DNA of 64,000 nucleotides, taken from the NCBI RefSeq assembly GCF_012273895.1, contig NC_052122.1, forward strand, positions 9,920,001 through 9,984,000. Reading direction: 5' to 3'. The DNA is from Zerene cesonia (taxonomy: Eukaryota; Arthropoda; Insecta; Lepidoptera; Pieridae). The position numbers and the translations under genes are program-made. The notes beneath the pieces were generated by a model, which saw only the letters and a program-made list of their open reading frames with translations, had not been told where the DNA came from and did no database searches. Below, in pieces: positions 32,586-42,262 of this stretch; the first letter of the stretch is position 1, and the number at the start of each line of letters is the position of its first letter.

Positions 32586-35238
32586 GTAATTGCAATTAAA
32601 AATCACCGTAGATGCAAGTCAATAGAGTATTGCTTAATTAGCATTATCAAATAGTAATAGTACTAGTTCCTCATAAATCTGATGAATTATCAATATTTTT
32701 ATCGATCGATAATATTTGTTTAGACACTGCCGGAATACACAGAATCACTACAAGGCTCACGTGAAAGGGAGATGCGACAGCTTGGTGCTCAGGTATTGAG
32801 TTATATTTGTTTTTTTTTTCATTACAGAGGAAGCATAAGTAGATTGGTCAACATTTTAGAATTTTGTATTTTAGTTTATCCTTTTCTCTAAAAGTTTGAC
32901 CAATTTTTTATTGTAAATTAAATTGATACGTAGCTAGGTATTATACAAGTATGGTTGAAGGTAGTTTAATGGTATATAGTTCGTTGGATTTGGTTAATAA
33001 TTTGAAAATAGTAAAACGATTTCAACCCAGCTTGAAACAGGATGGGAGATAGTTCAAATTTGGTTATATTTGGTGTCCTTGTATCATTTACAACACTATT
33101 ATATTAAGAAAATCAAATAAACAATAACTTAAAATCTCTTTATTTCCTTAAACGTTATACTTACTACTGTGTCAAACTCATAAGATGCTTGTTCGATAAG
33201 AGAACAACGAATAATTTCAAAGTTTTTATTCTAGAAACACTATCCAATATGTCACTTGGAGAGGAAAATCCAAAGACTGAACACCAATGAGTTTGAGTAC
33301 CGTCCCGCTTACTACGAAGAGATAACGTGTACCACATCTGTTGCTGATGAAATTGGCGTATCTAATGAGGTAAGTCACTGTACAGTCATTGTACAGTAGT
33401 GACAGAACGTTCACTGTATTGTTTCCCAATGTGTAAAGATTTTTTTGAAGTTAAGTTCCTCCTCCCACCCCAACCTTCCTCTCCCCGTTAATCAGAAAAA
33501 GTAGGCAAATATGCGTTTTATGTTTCAGATATGCTCGAGTCTTGGATTCTCGTGTGTACAGTGGAACAAAACTATACACTTAACGAGGAGACGGTATTCT
33601 AGGTAAATAATATAATCTTTAACATGTAAAAGTTCCGGATGGGTCATCTCATACATCTTAATATATATATAAACTCGTGTCACAATGTTTGTCCTCAATG
33701 GACTCCTAAACCACTTAACCGATTATAATAAAATTCGCACACCATGTGCAGTTCGATCCAACTTGAGAGATAGTTTATATTATTTCAATTACGATAAATG
33801 ACTACCAGGGCGGAGCCGGGGCGTGCAGCTAGTGTATTCTAATTTACTATTGACGATATCATCTAAGCAAAACGTGTTTGCTAAGAATTTACCAACAGGC
33901 TTAATATTTTTGAAACACAAAAATAACGTACGCTTAAATTATAAATAAAAAACCAGACTGAACGTTGCCATATTTTAAAAATATACCAGATTTTTCTTCT
34001 AATACAATTTTAATTTGTGTATCAAATAACAAATACATTTTTTTTATATATAAATAAGTTGTGCCTACTTGTTAGTATGTCCATGTTATGGTGGTGTAAA
34101 TCACTGCTAATTCCTTAACTACAAGGTTAAGGTCCCTAACATAGTAAAACATAATCACAGGTCAACAGTTTAAAACAGTTGATGTTGTATAATCAATTAT
34201 CATTTGCGAGTAGGTACGAGAGATTATTACGTTACTAACTCAACTTACTAAAACTGTATTTTAATTAGTTTGTAACAATTCGAGTAAAAAATTTACCTAA
34301 TTATTGAATGTCTAACTGGAACTTTATTAAAATATTGATTTATACACTCTGATGTTATGATTCTATAATAAATATGTGACATCCTATATTCATGTGTATA
34401 ATTAAGACGTTCTTCGTATATATTATATAATTCAAAATTAACTTATATAATATTATATAATAAATAAACATAGTAGCCTCCATTGAGAACACTCACGGTA
34501 CAAATACCACTGCAGTTTCACTCCAATCTCATGTGGGCGGTTCAAGCTTTATCGATCTAAGTTGGCACATTTCTACATCAACGTAGCTTGTCTACTGGCG
34601 TTGAAATTGTGAGGGTTAGCTGCATTAACGACATTGCGACTCTTTATTTTTCATTTGAACAACGGCGTGTTATTATTCATGCTTAATAACTAAAAACAAG
34701 CAGGTGGTGGCTCGAGAGAACCTCGGACTTCAAAGTCGATAAGTCGGGGTTCGAGACCGGGCGAGCGTGTAGGAAATAAATTGATTTTTCAATTTATCTG
34801 CGCATGTGGATAACATCACCACTGCTTTAAACGGTGAAGGAAAACATCGTGAGGAAACTGGCATATCCAAGAATCAAAAGTTCGACGACATGTGACATCT
34901 GTCAACCCGCACTTGGCCAGCGTGGTGGATTATGGCCTGAACCCTCATCTGGCCTATGTCCCAGCAGTGGGAACATATATAGGCTGATGATGATGATAAC
35001 TAAAACCGTTTTTGTCAGTAGACTTTAAACATAATTCAGTTACAAATGTAAAAGATCAGATTATATCTTGCTTGTTTGGATTAAGATCGGTTGAGGTTTA
35101 CACAACAAACAAAACAGCAACAATATAACGAGTGTTATTTTCAGTGACTGCTGGGAGACTCTGACTATGGTGATACCCGCTGGCTGCGAGTGCATGTGGC
35201 CGGTGCATAAGCTCGGCGACATGTCGCTCCACGTGTAG
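32382..35238 (+). CDS. trk: Trunk-like secreted cystine-knot ligand (trunk/PTTH/noggin superfamily), 5 exons
   Basis: CDS joins 32382-32585, 32724-32792, 33235-33369, 33529-33602 and 35145-35238; all GT-AG, phases close, 191 aa. The first exon starts with ATG directly after an acceptor and gives a short hydrophobic leader (CVTVCLAGTLLA, residues 3-14), so the signal peptide may be completed by an unseen upstream exon. Residues 15-91 form a charged pro-like region. Residues 92-191 carry seven cysteines (97, 123, 138, 145, 163, 175, 177) in the order of the trunk/PTTH/noggin knot: C...YRPAYYEEITC, CSSLGFSC, a strand TIHLTRRR, CW, and a terminal CxC (AGCEC). A sequon lies at Asn149. In insects trunk and PTTH activate the receptor kinase Torso (family knowledge). 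Alternatives are a divergent PTTH or a noggin-like protein. The fold assignment is firmer than the orthologue name. Confidence 0.7.
32724..32792 (+). CDS. trk: trunk-like exon 2
   Basis: Acceptor TTTGTTTAG, 23 codons (TLPEYTESLQGSREREMRQL), donor CAG|GTATTG. Phase 0 on both sides. Confidence 0.75.
33235..33369 (+). CDS. trk: trunk-like exon 3 (start of cystine knot)
   Basis: Acceptor TTATTCTAG, 45 codons, donor GAG|GTAAGT. Contains Cys97 and Cys123 and the FEYRPAYYEEITC stretch, comparable to the SRFWPRYVKVGSC segment of noggins and VPRFIETRNC of PTTH. Confidence 0.82.
33529..33602 (+). CDS. trk: trunk-like exon 4 (knot core)
   Basis: Acceptor GTTTCAG, donor CTAG|GTAAAT, phase 2 out. Reads ICSSLGFSCVQWNKTIHLTR followed by RRYS. 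The C-x6-C and IHLTRRR elements match the conserved strand of noggin and PTTH. Confidence 0.82.
33661..33834 (+). repeat. Short interspersed element in trunk-like intron 4
   Basis: ATAAACTCGTGTCACAATGT, AACCACTTAACCGATTATAA and GGGCGGAGCCGGGGCGTGCA GCTAGT at the end, the layout of common lepidopteran short non-autonomous elements. Non-coding. Confidence 0.55.
34696..34995 (+). repeat. tRNA-derived SINE (family 2) with 10-bp target duplication
   Basis: Head GTGGTGGCTCGAGAGAACCT (A-box region damaged by a small deletion), B-box GGGGTTCGAGACC, 3' part CTGGCCTATGTCCCAGCAGT and tail GGCTGATGATGATG. Flanked by ATAACTAAAA at 34686-34695 and 34996-35005. Inserted 140 bases before the acceptor of trunk-like exon 5. 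Confidence 0.88.
35145..35238 (+). CDS. trk: trunk-like exon 5 (terminal)
   Basis: Acceptor TTATTTTCAG; reads DCWETLTMVIPAGCECMWPV and ends MSLHV-TAG at 35236-35238. The final CxC after a beta strand is the signature end of the trunk/PTTH/noggin knot. Confidence 0.82.
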
Positions 35239-35702
35239 CCTTCACGACCCCGCCAGCGACAAGCCATTGTGATAAATGTTTTTATTTCCTGTTATTTGTA
35301 ATCAGTGATTTATGTTAAGTAATTTATTTAGCTATTCGGATTATTAAAGTTTGAGAATAGCACATTGTGTTTTTTTTTAATGCATACAAATTATCATGAA
35401 GGAAGAGTCGAAAATAATAAATAAAATGTGCATGTATATTTAACTTTAATAAATTAAATTTTATTAAAGTTAATTTAATTATATTGCTATAAGGAATATA
35501 CATAATTATGATTGGCATGATTTATAAAGGTCAAGAGGTAAAGAATGAACACTGTTTTAAAACAGTTAAATAAAGCACTATAAAGTATACGAACATATAA
35601 ATTTTCCGGAAAGTCATCACAGCAGAATAAAAGTTAATTATTTTATGATAATTATCAGTGGAGGAGACCACTTTACTACTAGATCACAAATATTTTATGT
35701 AG

Positions 35703-35775
35703 ACTCAACCAGACGAGCCCGCCATGAGCCAGTCTATCGCAGCATTGCGGCGAAACTTCACGACTTACGCTCAAA
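35703..35775 (+). CDS. Open exon of unknown gene or alternative trunk-like tail (part 1)
   Basis: Acceptor TTTTATGTAG, donor CAAA|GTGAGT. The only fully open frame reads TQPDEPAMSQSIAALRRNFT TYAQ and continues in phase to 38413. An internal ATG at 35724 has a strong context (CCCGCCATGAG), so this could be a starting exon. It lies 464 bases beyond the trunk-like stop and on the same strand. No family recognised. Confidence 0.4.
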
Positions 35776-35968
35776 GTGAGTATACGTAACTACAACTATT
35801 TATTTATATATTTTTTTATTGGAAATTTTAATTTCAATGTTTCGTTTGTAGTGAATTATATTAGAAAGTTATGCTATATTCCATTTTTTAAATGAGACAA
35901 GCAAACACACATTGAGGTGGTTTAACATGTGTTTATTTTTATGTATCAAGGTTTATTTATATCTTATA

Positions 35969-35987
35969 TCTTTAAACGAGCAATTCT

Positions 35988-36063
<76 letters not shown>

Positions 36064-36361
36064 GAATCTCGGAATCGGCTCCAATGATTTTCATGAAATT
36101 TAGTATATAGAGGATTTCGGGGGCGATAAATCGATCTAGCTAGGAATCTTTTTTAGAAAATGTCATATTCGTGTTTTATTCGTGTTTTACGAAGTCGTTC
36201 ATATTTTTTTATTATTCTGTCGGTAAGATCGAAAAATATTATTCATATTTCATCATTTTATTAGTATGTAATTCGTACTTAAATATAATTTCCAAAAAAC
36301 ACAATTTATAAAAAAACAAAAACAAAAAATACCGAGCAAAGCTCGGTCATCCAGGCACTAA
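35969..36361 (+). mobile_element. Non-autonomous Helitron-like element
   Basis: Begins TCTTTAAACGAGCAATTCTT, contains a long (TA)n, and ends with a GC hairpin CCGAGC-AAA-GCTCGG (36332-36346) followed 11 bases later by CTAA. The 5'-TC, near-terminal hairpin and CTRR end are Helitron hallmarks. The expected A/T insertion site is only half met (3' flank is A). Parts recur at 54219-54590. Confidence 0.55.
35989..36060. repeat. (TA)n microsatellite
   Basis: About 72 bases of perfect TA repeat inside the Helitron-like element. It produces a spurious Tyr-Ile open frame. Confidence 0.95.
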
Positions 36362-37190
36362 AATATTAATGTAATAATTATTTTATAAGAAAAGATTTAA
36401 ACGCGATCGCTTAAACATTTGAGGAAATAATATATTTCTTTGTATTTATAGTTTATGATGCGTTTTCTGACATTCTATAAATATTTTTTGTTTTAGTTTT
36501 AATAAAAAAATAAATAAATAAAAATCATTTATTGAACAAATTATAAATTATATAATATTAATGTAATAGATTATTATGTTATATAATGTTAAATATATGA
36601 TTGTTATGTTATTGATTTTACATGAGATTTGTAATATTCACGGGGAGAAAAAAAAATTTTAGATCAAGCTTTAAAAATGAAAAAAATATAATACATTCTT
36701 ATAAAAATACAACAGATTCTTGTCATTTGCCATTCGACTGGACGATCAGTTACAATATTACCAACTAAAATAAATAAACTTATTTATTTATTTATTTAAT
36801 TTTTTTATTTATTATTATTTATTTATTATTAATTTATTTATTATTTAATTTATGAAGTGTAAATACTGCGTAACCTATACCATTTGTACATTCAAATAAT
36901 GTAATATTCTATCTAAGCCCAATAATAAAGCTCTTGCATATTCTGATAACAAGTGCATTTAACAAACGTTTCATTGCATCGCACTGGAAATTTACCGATA
37001 TACGTGCACCGGAAAAGTATAATTTTTCGTTCCACAGTTTGATGGTCGTTTATAGTATCCCGACCCGCGTTATGGAATAGTTTTGAGAAAAATATTTACC
37101 TAATCGCTCGTTTCACTTATACGCATACCAAATTTCAACATTTTATAGCCAATAAACGTTACTAGACTCGGTTTTTGATAATAATACCAA
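36362..37190. other. Intergenic AT-rich DNA
   Basis: Very AT-rich with TTTA/TTAT-rich low-complexity stretches (36770-36850). No gene seen. Confidence 0.6.
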
Positions 37191-37194
37191 AATC

Positions 37195-37372
37195 ATATAT
37201 ACTAATATACTAATATTATAAAGCAGAAGAGTTTGTTTGTTTGAATGCACTAATCTCAGGAACTACTGGTCCGATTTTAAAAATTCGTTCAGTGTTCAAT
37301 AGCCCGTTTATTGAGGAAGGCTATAGGCTATACTCGTACCACGGGCGAAGACAGGGCGGACCGCTAGTATAA
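37195..37372 (+). repeat. Short interspersed element, family B
   Basis: CATATATACTAATATTATAA AGCAGAAGAGTTTGTTTG, CAGGAACTACTGGTCCGATT and ACCACGGGCGAAGACAGGGC ending GGACCGCTAGT. Reverse copies lie at 17560, 28682 and 45915. Confidence 0.65.
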
Positions 37373-37926
37373 GTATAACAATACCATGTATTTATGTACC
37401 AAGAAACATTTTTAATCCAACTAGATTTGTTGTTAGGCCTAGCACGCGTCTTATGTAGGTCAATGTTTTGATTTCGTGATATAACTAAACCTTTGTAACA
37501 TTTATTAAAAAGTATGCGAGAACGAGAGAGAATCCATATAATAACATGATAATAGATATATTAAACGCAATGTTTTGAATATTTACATACTTCAAAATAT
37601 TTTACAGTATTAATATCTTATTTATGAGATGTTCGTAATCTCAAAACAATAATTACTTGTTTGAGCTTTAGCTACTTAATATTAATTCATTAGATCCACT
37701 TGTTTTCTATTGTAAATGGAGTAAGTGTGTATATTGTTTGTTATTACAAAAAATCACTACGTATATACATTTTTTAAAATACAGCCAATTAGAAGCAACA
37801 ACATAAAGTACAAATTCTAAAATCACTTTTTGTTTCAATGAAATAGAAACGCATTTAATGATGACTGCTTTTCTTTTATGAAATCAATTGACATAGTCCA
37901 TGACTTCATTTTTCGAAATATAATAA

Positions 37927-38133
37927 ACTAGCTGCGCCCCGCGGTTTCACCCGCGTAAGTCCGTATCCCGTAAGAATATCGGGGTAAAAAGTTGCCTATA
38001 TGTTATTCCAGTTGTCCAGCTGTCTACGTACCAAATTTCATTGCAATCGGTTCAGTAGTTTTTGCGTGAAAGAGCAACAAACACACACACACATACATCT
38101 TTACAAACTTTCGCATTTATAATATTAGTAAGA
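37927..38133 (+). repeat. Short interspersed element, family A copy 2
   Basis: ACTAGCTGCGCCCCGCGGTT to CGCATTTATAATATTAGTAA. Nearly identical to 9746-9957 over about 200 bases. It sits between the two open exons 35703 and 38413. Confidence 0.72.
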
Positions 38134-38412
38134 TAGGATATTTGAAATATTATATTCCTAGATGTGTATATCTATACAATATATTAACAGCTTTGGTTGT
38201 TGTTTAATTACGATACTCATAGCACACGGCATGAATAAAACAAAAAATGTCGTTTGTTTTTTTTTTATATTTCCAAGAAAAGCAATTTCACGTTTTGTTT
38301 CAAACAAACTATTATATTTATAACATTAATTTCGTGTACATATATGTTCTATTTACCTTTTTAATATTTTAATGTTCCTATATTTGAAGGATATAATGCG
38401 TTTAATTTTTAG

Positions 38413-38489
38413 ACCAATTGCAACGTCGTGAGATGATTACATTCCGACGATTTTCACAATATTACGGCGACATATGCGTGTTGTCTTGA
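38413..38489 (+). CDS. Open exon of unknown gene or alternative trunk-like tail (part 2, terminal)
   Basis: Acceptor AATTTTTAG; joined to the single base left from 35775 it reads NQLQRREMITFRRFSQYYGD ICVLS and stops at 38487-38489. Together with 35703-35775 this gives a 42-residue product from ATG 35724, or a 49-residue tail if spliced from further upstream. Basic and possibly helical. Function unknown. Confidence 0.38.
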
Positions 38490-39171
38490 TGCCAATTGAC
38501 ACATAAGAGTCAATATCAAGGATATACATATGTAAATTTGCATTGAGATTGTTGAATATTCTGGAAAGTAGGTATTACAAAAGTTATTTTTGTATCTACT
38601 TGCTATAAACAAAAATATTCTTTTTGATTTATTTTATTTTTATTCAAGTTCAAGTTTTACATACGTAATCATGGTATTTACATAGTTTTTATAAAATTTG
38701 ATGTTATATAAGTAGGTGGCGTGGGTTACATAACACGGTGTTTTGGAAAATAGACTTTGTTTTATATAATCATAAGACTTAAGTGCAATTAAGTATCTTG
38801 AATTAATTATTAGAAAATATTAAAATTGAAAAGTATTATTTAAAAGTATATATATAAGAATTTCGCCTTATAATATTAAATCTAAATCATTTTATATGTT
38901 TTTATTGTGAACATTTCAAATAAAACAGCAATGCGAATCTTGTTGCAAAATAAAGCGAATTTGTGTTCTTGATCATGAGTTATTCTTGTATTTAATAAGA
39001 ATGTGTTTTACTGGTTTAGTATTATTTTATTTGTGGTAATAATAACGAATTAAGTCAATTACTTATATCGCAGTACTTATAATTATAATCCCTATCTAGT
39101 ATTCGTGTATTAGTTTGAGCAAATACATTTGCTATGATATATGCTTATAAAAACCATATATGCTTCTTACC

Positions 39172-39305
39172 TCTTGCTCAGAATGCCTGGAAGAAATCAC
39201 TTGTAAATGATAAGGCGGCCCAATACCTAAATGGAACTCTTATTTTATTCAAATTAATTATTAGGTTCTATCTGTGTACAATATTATTAAAGAGATAAAT
39301 AAATA
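39172..39305 (+). repeat. LINE 3'-end fragment
   Basis: GAATGCCTGGAAGAAATCAC, GATAAGGCGGCCCAATACCT and TCTGTGTACAATATTATTAA followed by an AAATAAATAAA tail. Same layout as 10138, 41680 and 55166; CR1/Jockey-type by general resemblance. Confidence 0.55.
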
Positions 39306-40355
39306 AAACTAATAAAAACACAATACCTAGAACCAATTCATCTTTTTTGGTCTCAGAATAGAACAGATATTTTAGTCTAGTTTGTTTGTGTTAGGTTTTA
39401 CAATTTATTTAATTGTTTAAGGAATCATGAATTGACATAAATGTACATTTTAAATATCGTTTTTTATAAACCTACTTCACAAACCAGTGTCTCGAATAAT
39501 CGTTGTTTCCAAAAATTGTTTCCTTTCATAAATAGAAACCAAATACAGACATCGTAAATTATTATCTTACAGTACATTTAGCGATTATTTCATATTTTCA
39601 TAGATCTAAGTAATCTTAATAAATCCCGGCTCAAATTAAACCTTCTAAATAAATCAATATCGTAAAATCAATGGATATGTACTAAACTATGGTAATACTC
39701 ATCTTAATATAACTTATCCTGCTACAGAACTAAAGCGTTGATTTTATTGTTATATACATAATTATAAAAATATTAATGTAAATCTTTAAATCTAATTATT
39801 GTTTTATTTATTACATACATTATGTAATAATGACCTTTTGGTTTGGAATACCTGCACAAGGCTGCTCATATGTAAAACAAAATGTATTTACGTCGCAATA
39901 AATAGTTTGTGGTTAATATCATTGACTCAAAACGAACGACAAATTGAAAATTAACGTAACTTGATGATATTATTAATTGTGTGTTCGATGATGGTGATGT
40001 AATGACTGTTTTTGAACAATTTACTCACCCCATTGGAAAAGGAAAGATCAGCTTAGCTGCTATACTAATAATATAAAGCTGAAGAGTTTATTTGAGCGAG
40101 GTAACTCAAGAGTTAATTGTGGTAGCAGGTTGTATCGTTATGACAATAAAGGGCAAAGTTCAAAATAATTTTCCTCTCAGTCTTACAATATGTGTTCACA
40201 TTTGCATACATTTGTCTTTTATATTATTTATTTTCATTCATAATTTTCTTCGATTAAGATTATCACAGGAAAACGTAATTCAGAGCCGCCATTAACATTG
40301 GTGCTCTGTACTCTATCTCATCGTATTCGAAGTGTAAAACAAATCTAATCAACCA

Positions 40356-40589
40356 ATGGAGAAACCAGGAATCAGGGATACAAGCAAGCTAAAAAATATA
40401 ACGTACGACGAAATACAAGTTCCGTTAGATAAAGAGTACAAAAACTATAAGACCTTTTTACTGTATGTTGCATTGTTCTATTATTTGTCGCAAATATTCT
40501 TAAAAAACAAACAGTGGTTAGTGGTACAGGAGACATCAGAGACCAAGGTACAAAAATTCATTTCGATAACTTTAGATGAGATATCTTAA
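40356..40589 (+). CDS. Small open frame with one hydrophobic segment, unknown
   Basis: 77 codons from an ATG in good context (CCAATGG). Residues about 34-51 (KTFLLYVALFYYLSQIFL) could span a membrane, with a charged N-terminus before it. A possible donor lies at ACCAAG|GTACAA (about 40548), so the end may be spliced. No homologue recognised; may be chance. Confidence 0.22.
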   Translation: MEKPGIRDTSKLKNITYDEIQVPLDKEYKNYKTFLLYVALFYYLSQIFLKNKQWLVVQETSETKVQKFISITLDEIS

Positions 40590-40696
40590 CGAAATCTACT
40601 AAAGTTTAATGAAACTTTTTCTTTCTGTTTTAACAGTTATTTGGAAATGTTATAATTGTAATTATTAGTTTTATAGCATTGAAATGCCTTATAAAC

Positions 40697-40810
40697 GAAA
40701 AATTTTGAAAGAATAGAAAAAAATTATCACATGGTTGCATGGTTAGGCAAGAAACGCGGGATCGAATCCCGCCTCGTGATCAAATTTTTTTTCTATTCTT
40801 TCAAAATTTC
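40697..40810. repeat. Imperfect long hairpin enclosing a tRNA T-arm-like loop
   Basis: The left arm 40697-40730 (AAATTTTGAAAGAATAGAAA...) and right arm 40776-40810 (...TTTCTATTCTTTCAAAATTT) pair over about 30 bases. The loop contains GCGGG-ATCGAAT-CCCGC, a 5-bp stem with a 7-base T-loop-like sequence, and GGTTGCATGGTTAGGC upstream. It is not a complete tRNA. Confidence 0.8.
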
Positions 40811-41679
40811 TCAATGTTATAAATCATCAACACGACGTAGGCATCGTATATTGCACATCTCTTTAATTCATTCACATCTTTTATCGGTCTTTTCATTGAA
40901 TTTAAAGAGACAATGTTTTTATCTTCTAAATGCTCAAATAACAGTACATCACCAGCATAACTAACATTCATAATTTGATTATCTGGTTTGCATACAATAT
41001 AGCGTATAAGTATAAAATTATAACGAAAGTAAGTGTGTAGAATACAATATAAAAGAATGATTAAATATATAGTGGCGCGTGTCCGACTCGCATTTGACCG
41101 ATGTTTTTTTTGTTGAATTATAAACGGCCCAGTATGATTCGCCTCCAATTCATTTCTTTGATGTGATTTGGGCAGTGTTTTCATTGGAATCAATCGTTAT
41201 CTAACGGTTTGGTCATGAGCAACATATTTATAACGCACATTTTTATTAATTTTCTCCCAAACTCAATTTTGTCCCAATTGAAACCGACAGCTTAATTCAA
41301 ACTTTGTACACTTATCAAGTCTTGGTGACGATACAGTAATTTCATTAGTTAATCTTAGTATGGATCGCTGGGAAAAGTAATTTTCTTACGCATGCTCCAT
41401 ATAAGAGCAACTGAGATTATTTATTGATATTATAATTTTTTTGCCTTTTTAGCTTTATTTCGACGATTTTATAAAAATCCAAATCGCACGCATTACATAG
41501 TTTTCATTTTATTTATTGTTTATAACTCTATAATATAGCAATATTCAAAAAAATACATTGTTACTATCATGCACAAAAAATGACAGATAATTGCAGATAA
41601 TTAGGCCTTAACACTTAATAGTGATTCCACACCGGGAGAATAGGTAACTTAAATTTTAATAATATAAAACTTATAGATG

Positions 41680-41790
41680 TTTGCGGCGTTAGCGATAAGA
41701 TTGCTTTTTGTGGTCTTTTGATACATTTTTTTGTTTTTACATATATAGTTTAGTGTCTACTGAAGTATTTTTATAGGAATTTATTTTATG
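41680..41790 (+). repeat. LINE 3'-end fragment (diverged)
   Basis: GGCGTTAGCGATAAGATTGC and TTTTTGTGGTCTTTTGATAC then a T-rich end. Resembles the 55166 copy (CGCTTAGCGATAAGGCTGCC). Confidence 0.4.
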
Positions 41791-42045
41791 TATTTTATTT
41801 TTTTACTAAGAAATTCAGCCAGAATCTAGGGTCTATGAAGAAATCGTGAATGCTCAGAGGTCATATTATGTAAAGATCAGGTATCCTTTAACCTTCCTGG
41901 TCCTTTTATTTATTACCACGCAATAACCCCTCGCTGCAATTTAACGAATAAGAAATAAGTTGTACGTATCATATTCAAAACAATTATATAGCTGAATTAA
42001 TTTGTTTTAACCTACTTCAATCTTCAACCCATTACATACATTTAA

Positions 42046-42262
42046 CTTTATCAATATTATAAATGCGAAAGTGTGTTTCTTTGTTTGTCTTTCACATTGC
42101 AATGGAGCGATTTTTTAAAATGATTTTTGTGTGTAGAGATAGTTAGGAGGCTGGAGAGTGAAATAGACTCCTTTTTCCACTCGTGAAATATCTCATTCTA
42201 TCACAGAAAATACCCACTATTTTCTGTGATAGGCCGGGGGAAACCACGGGTGAAAAGCTAGC
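42046..42262 (+). repeat. Short interspersed element with internal perfect hairpin
   Basis: TTTATCAATATTATAAATGC GAAAGTGTG at the left and CCGGGGGAAACCACGGGTGA AAAGCTAGCA at the right, the typical lepidopteran layout. Inside, 42198-42212 and 42218-42232 form a perfect 15-bp stem (CTATCACAGAAAATA) with a 5-base loop. Confidence 0.6.

Noticed and set aside
35061..35267. Minus-strand open frame over the last trunk-like exon
   Set aside because: Antisense shadow of the real exon, without splice sites of its own.
35912..36103. Open frame with a long Tyr-Ile run
   Set aside because: Translation of the (TA)n microsatellite inside a Helitron-like element.
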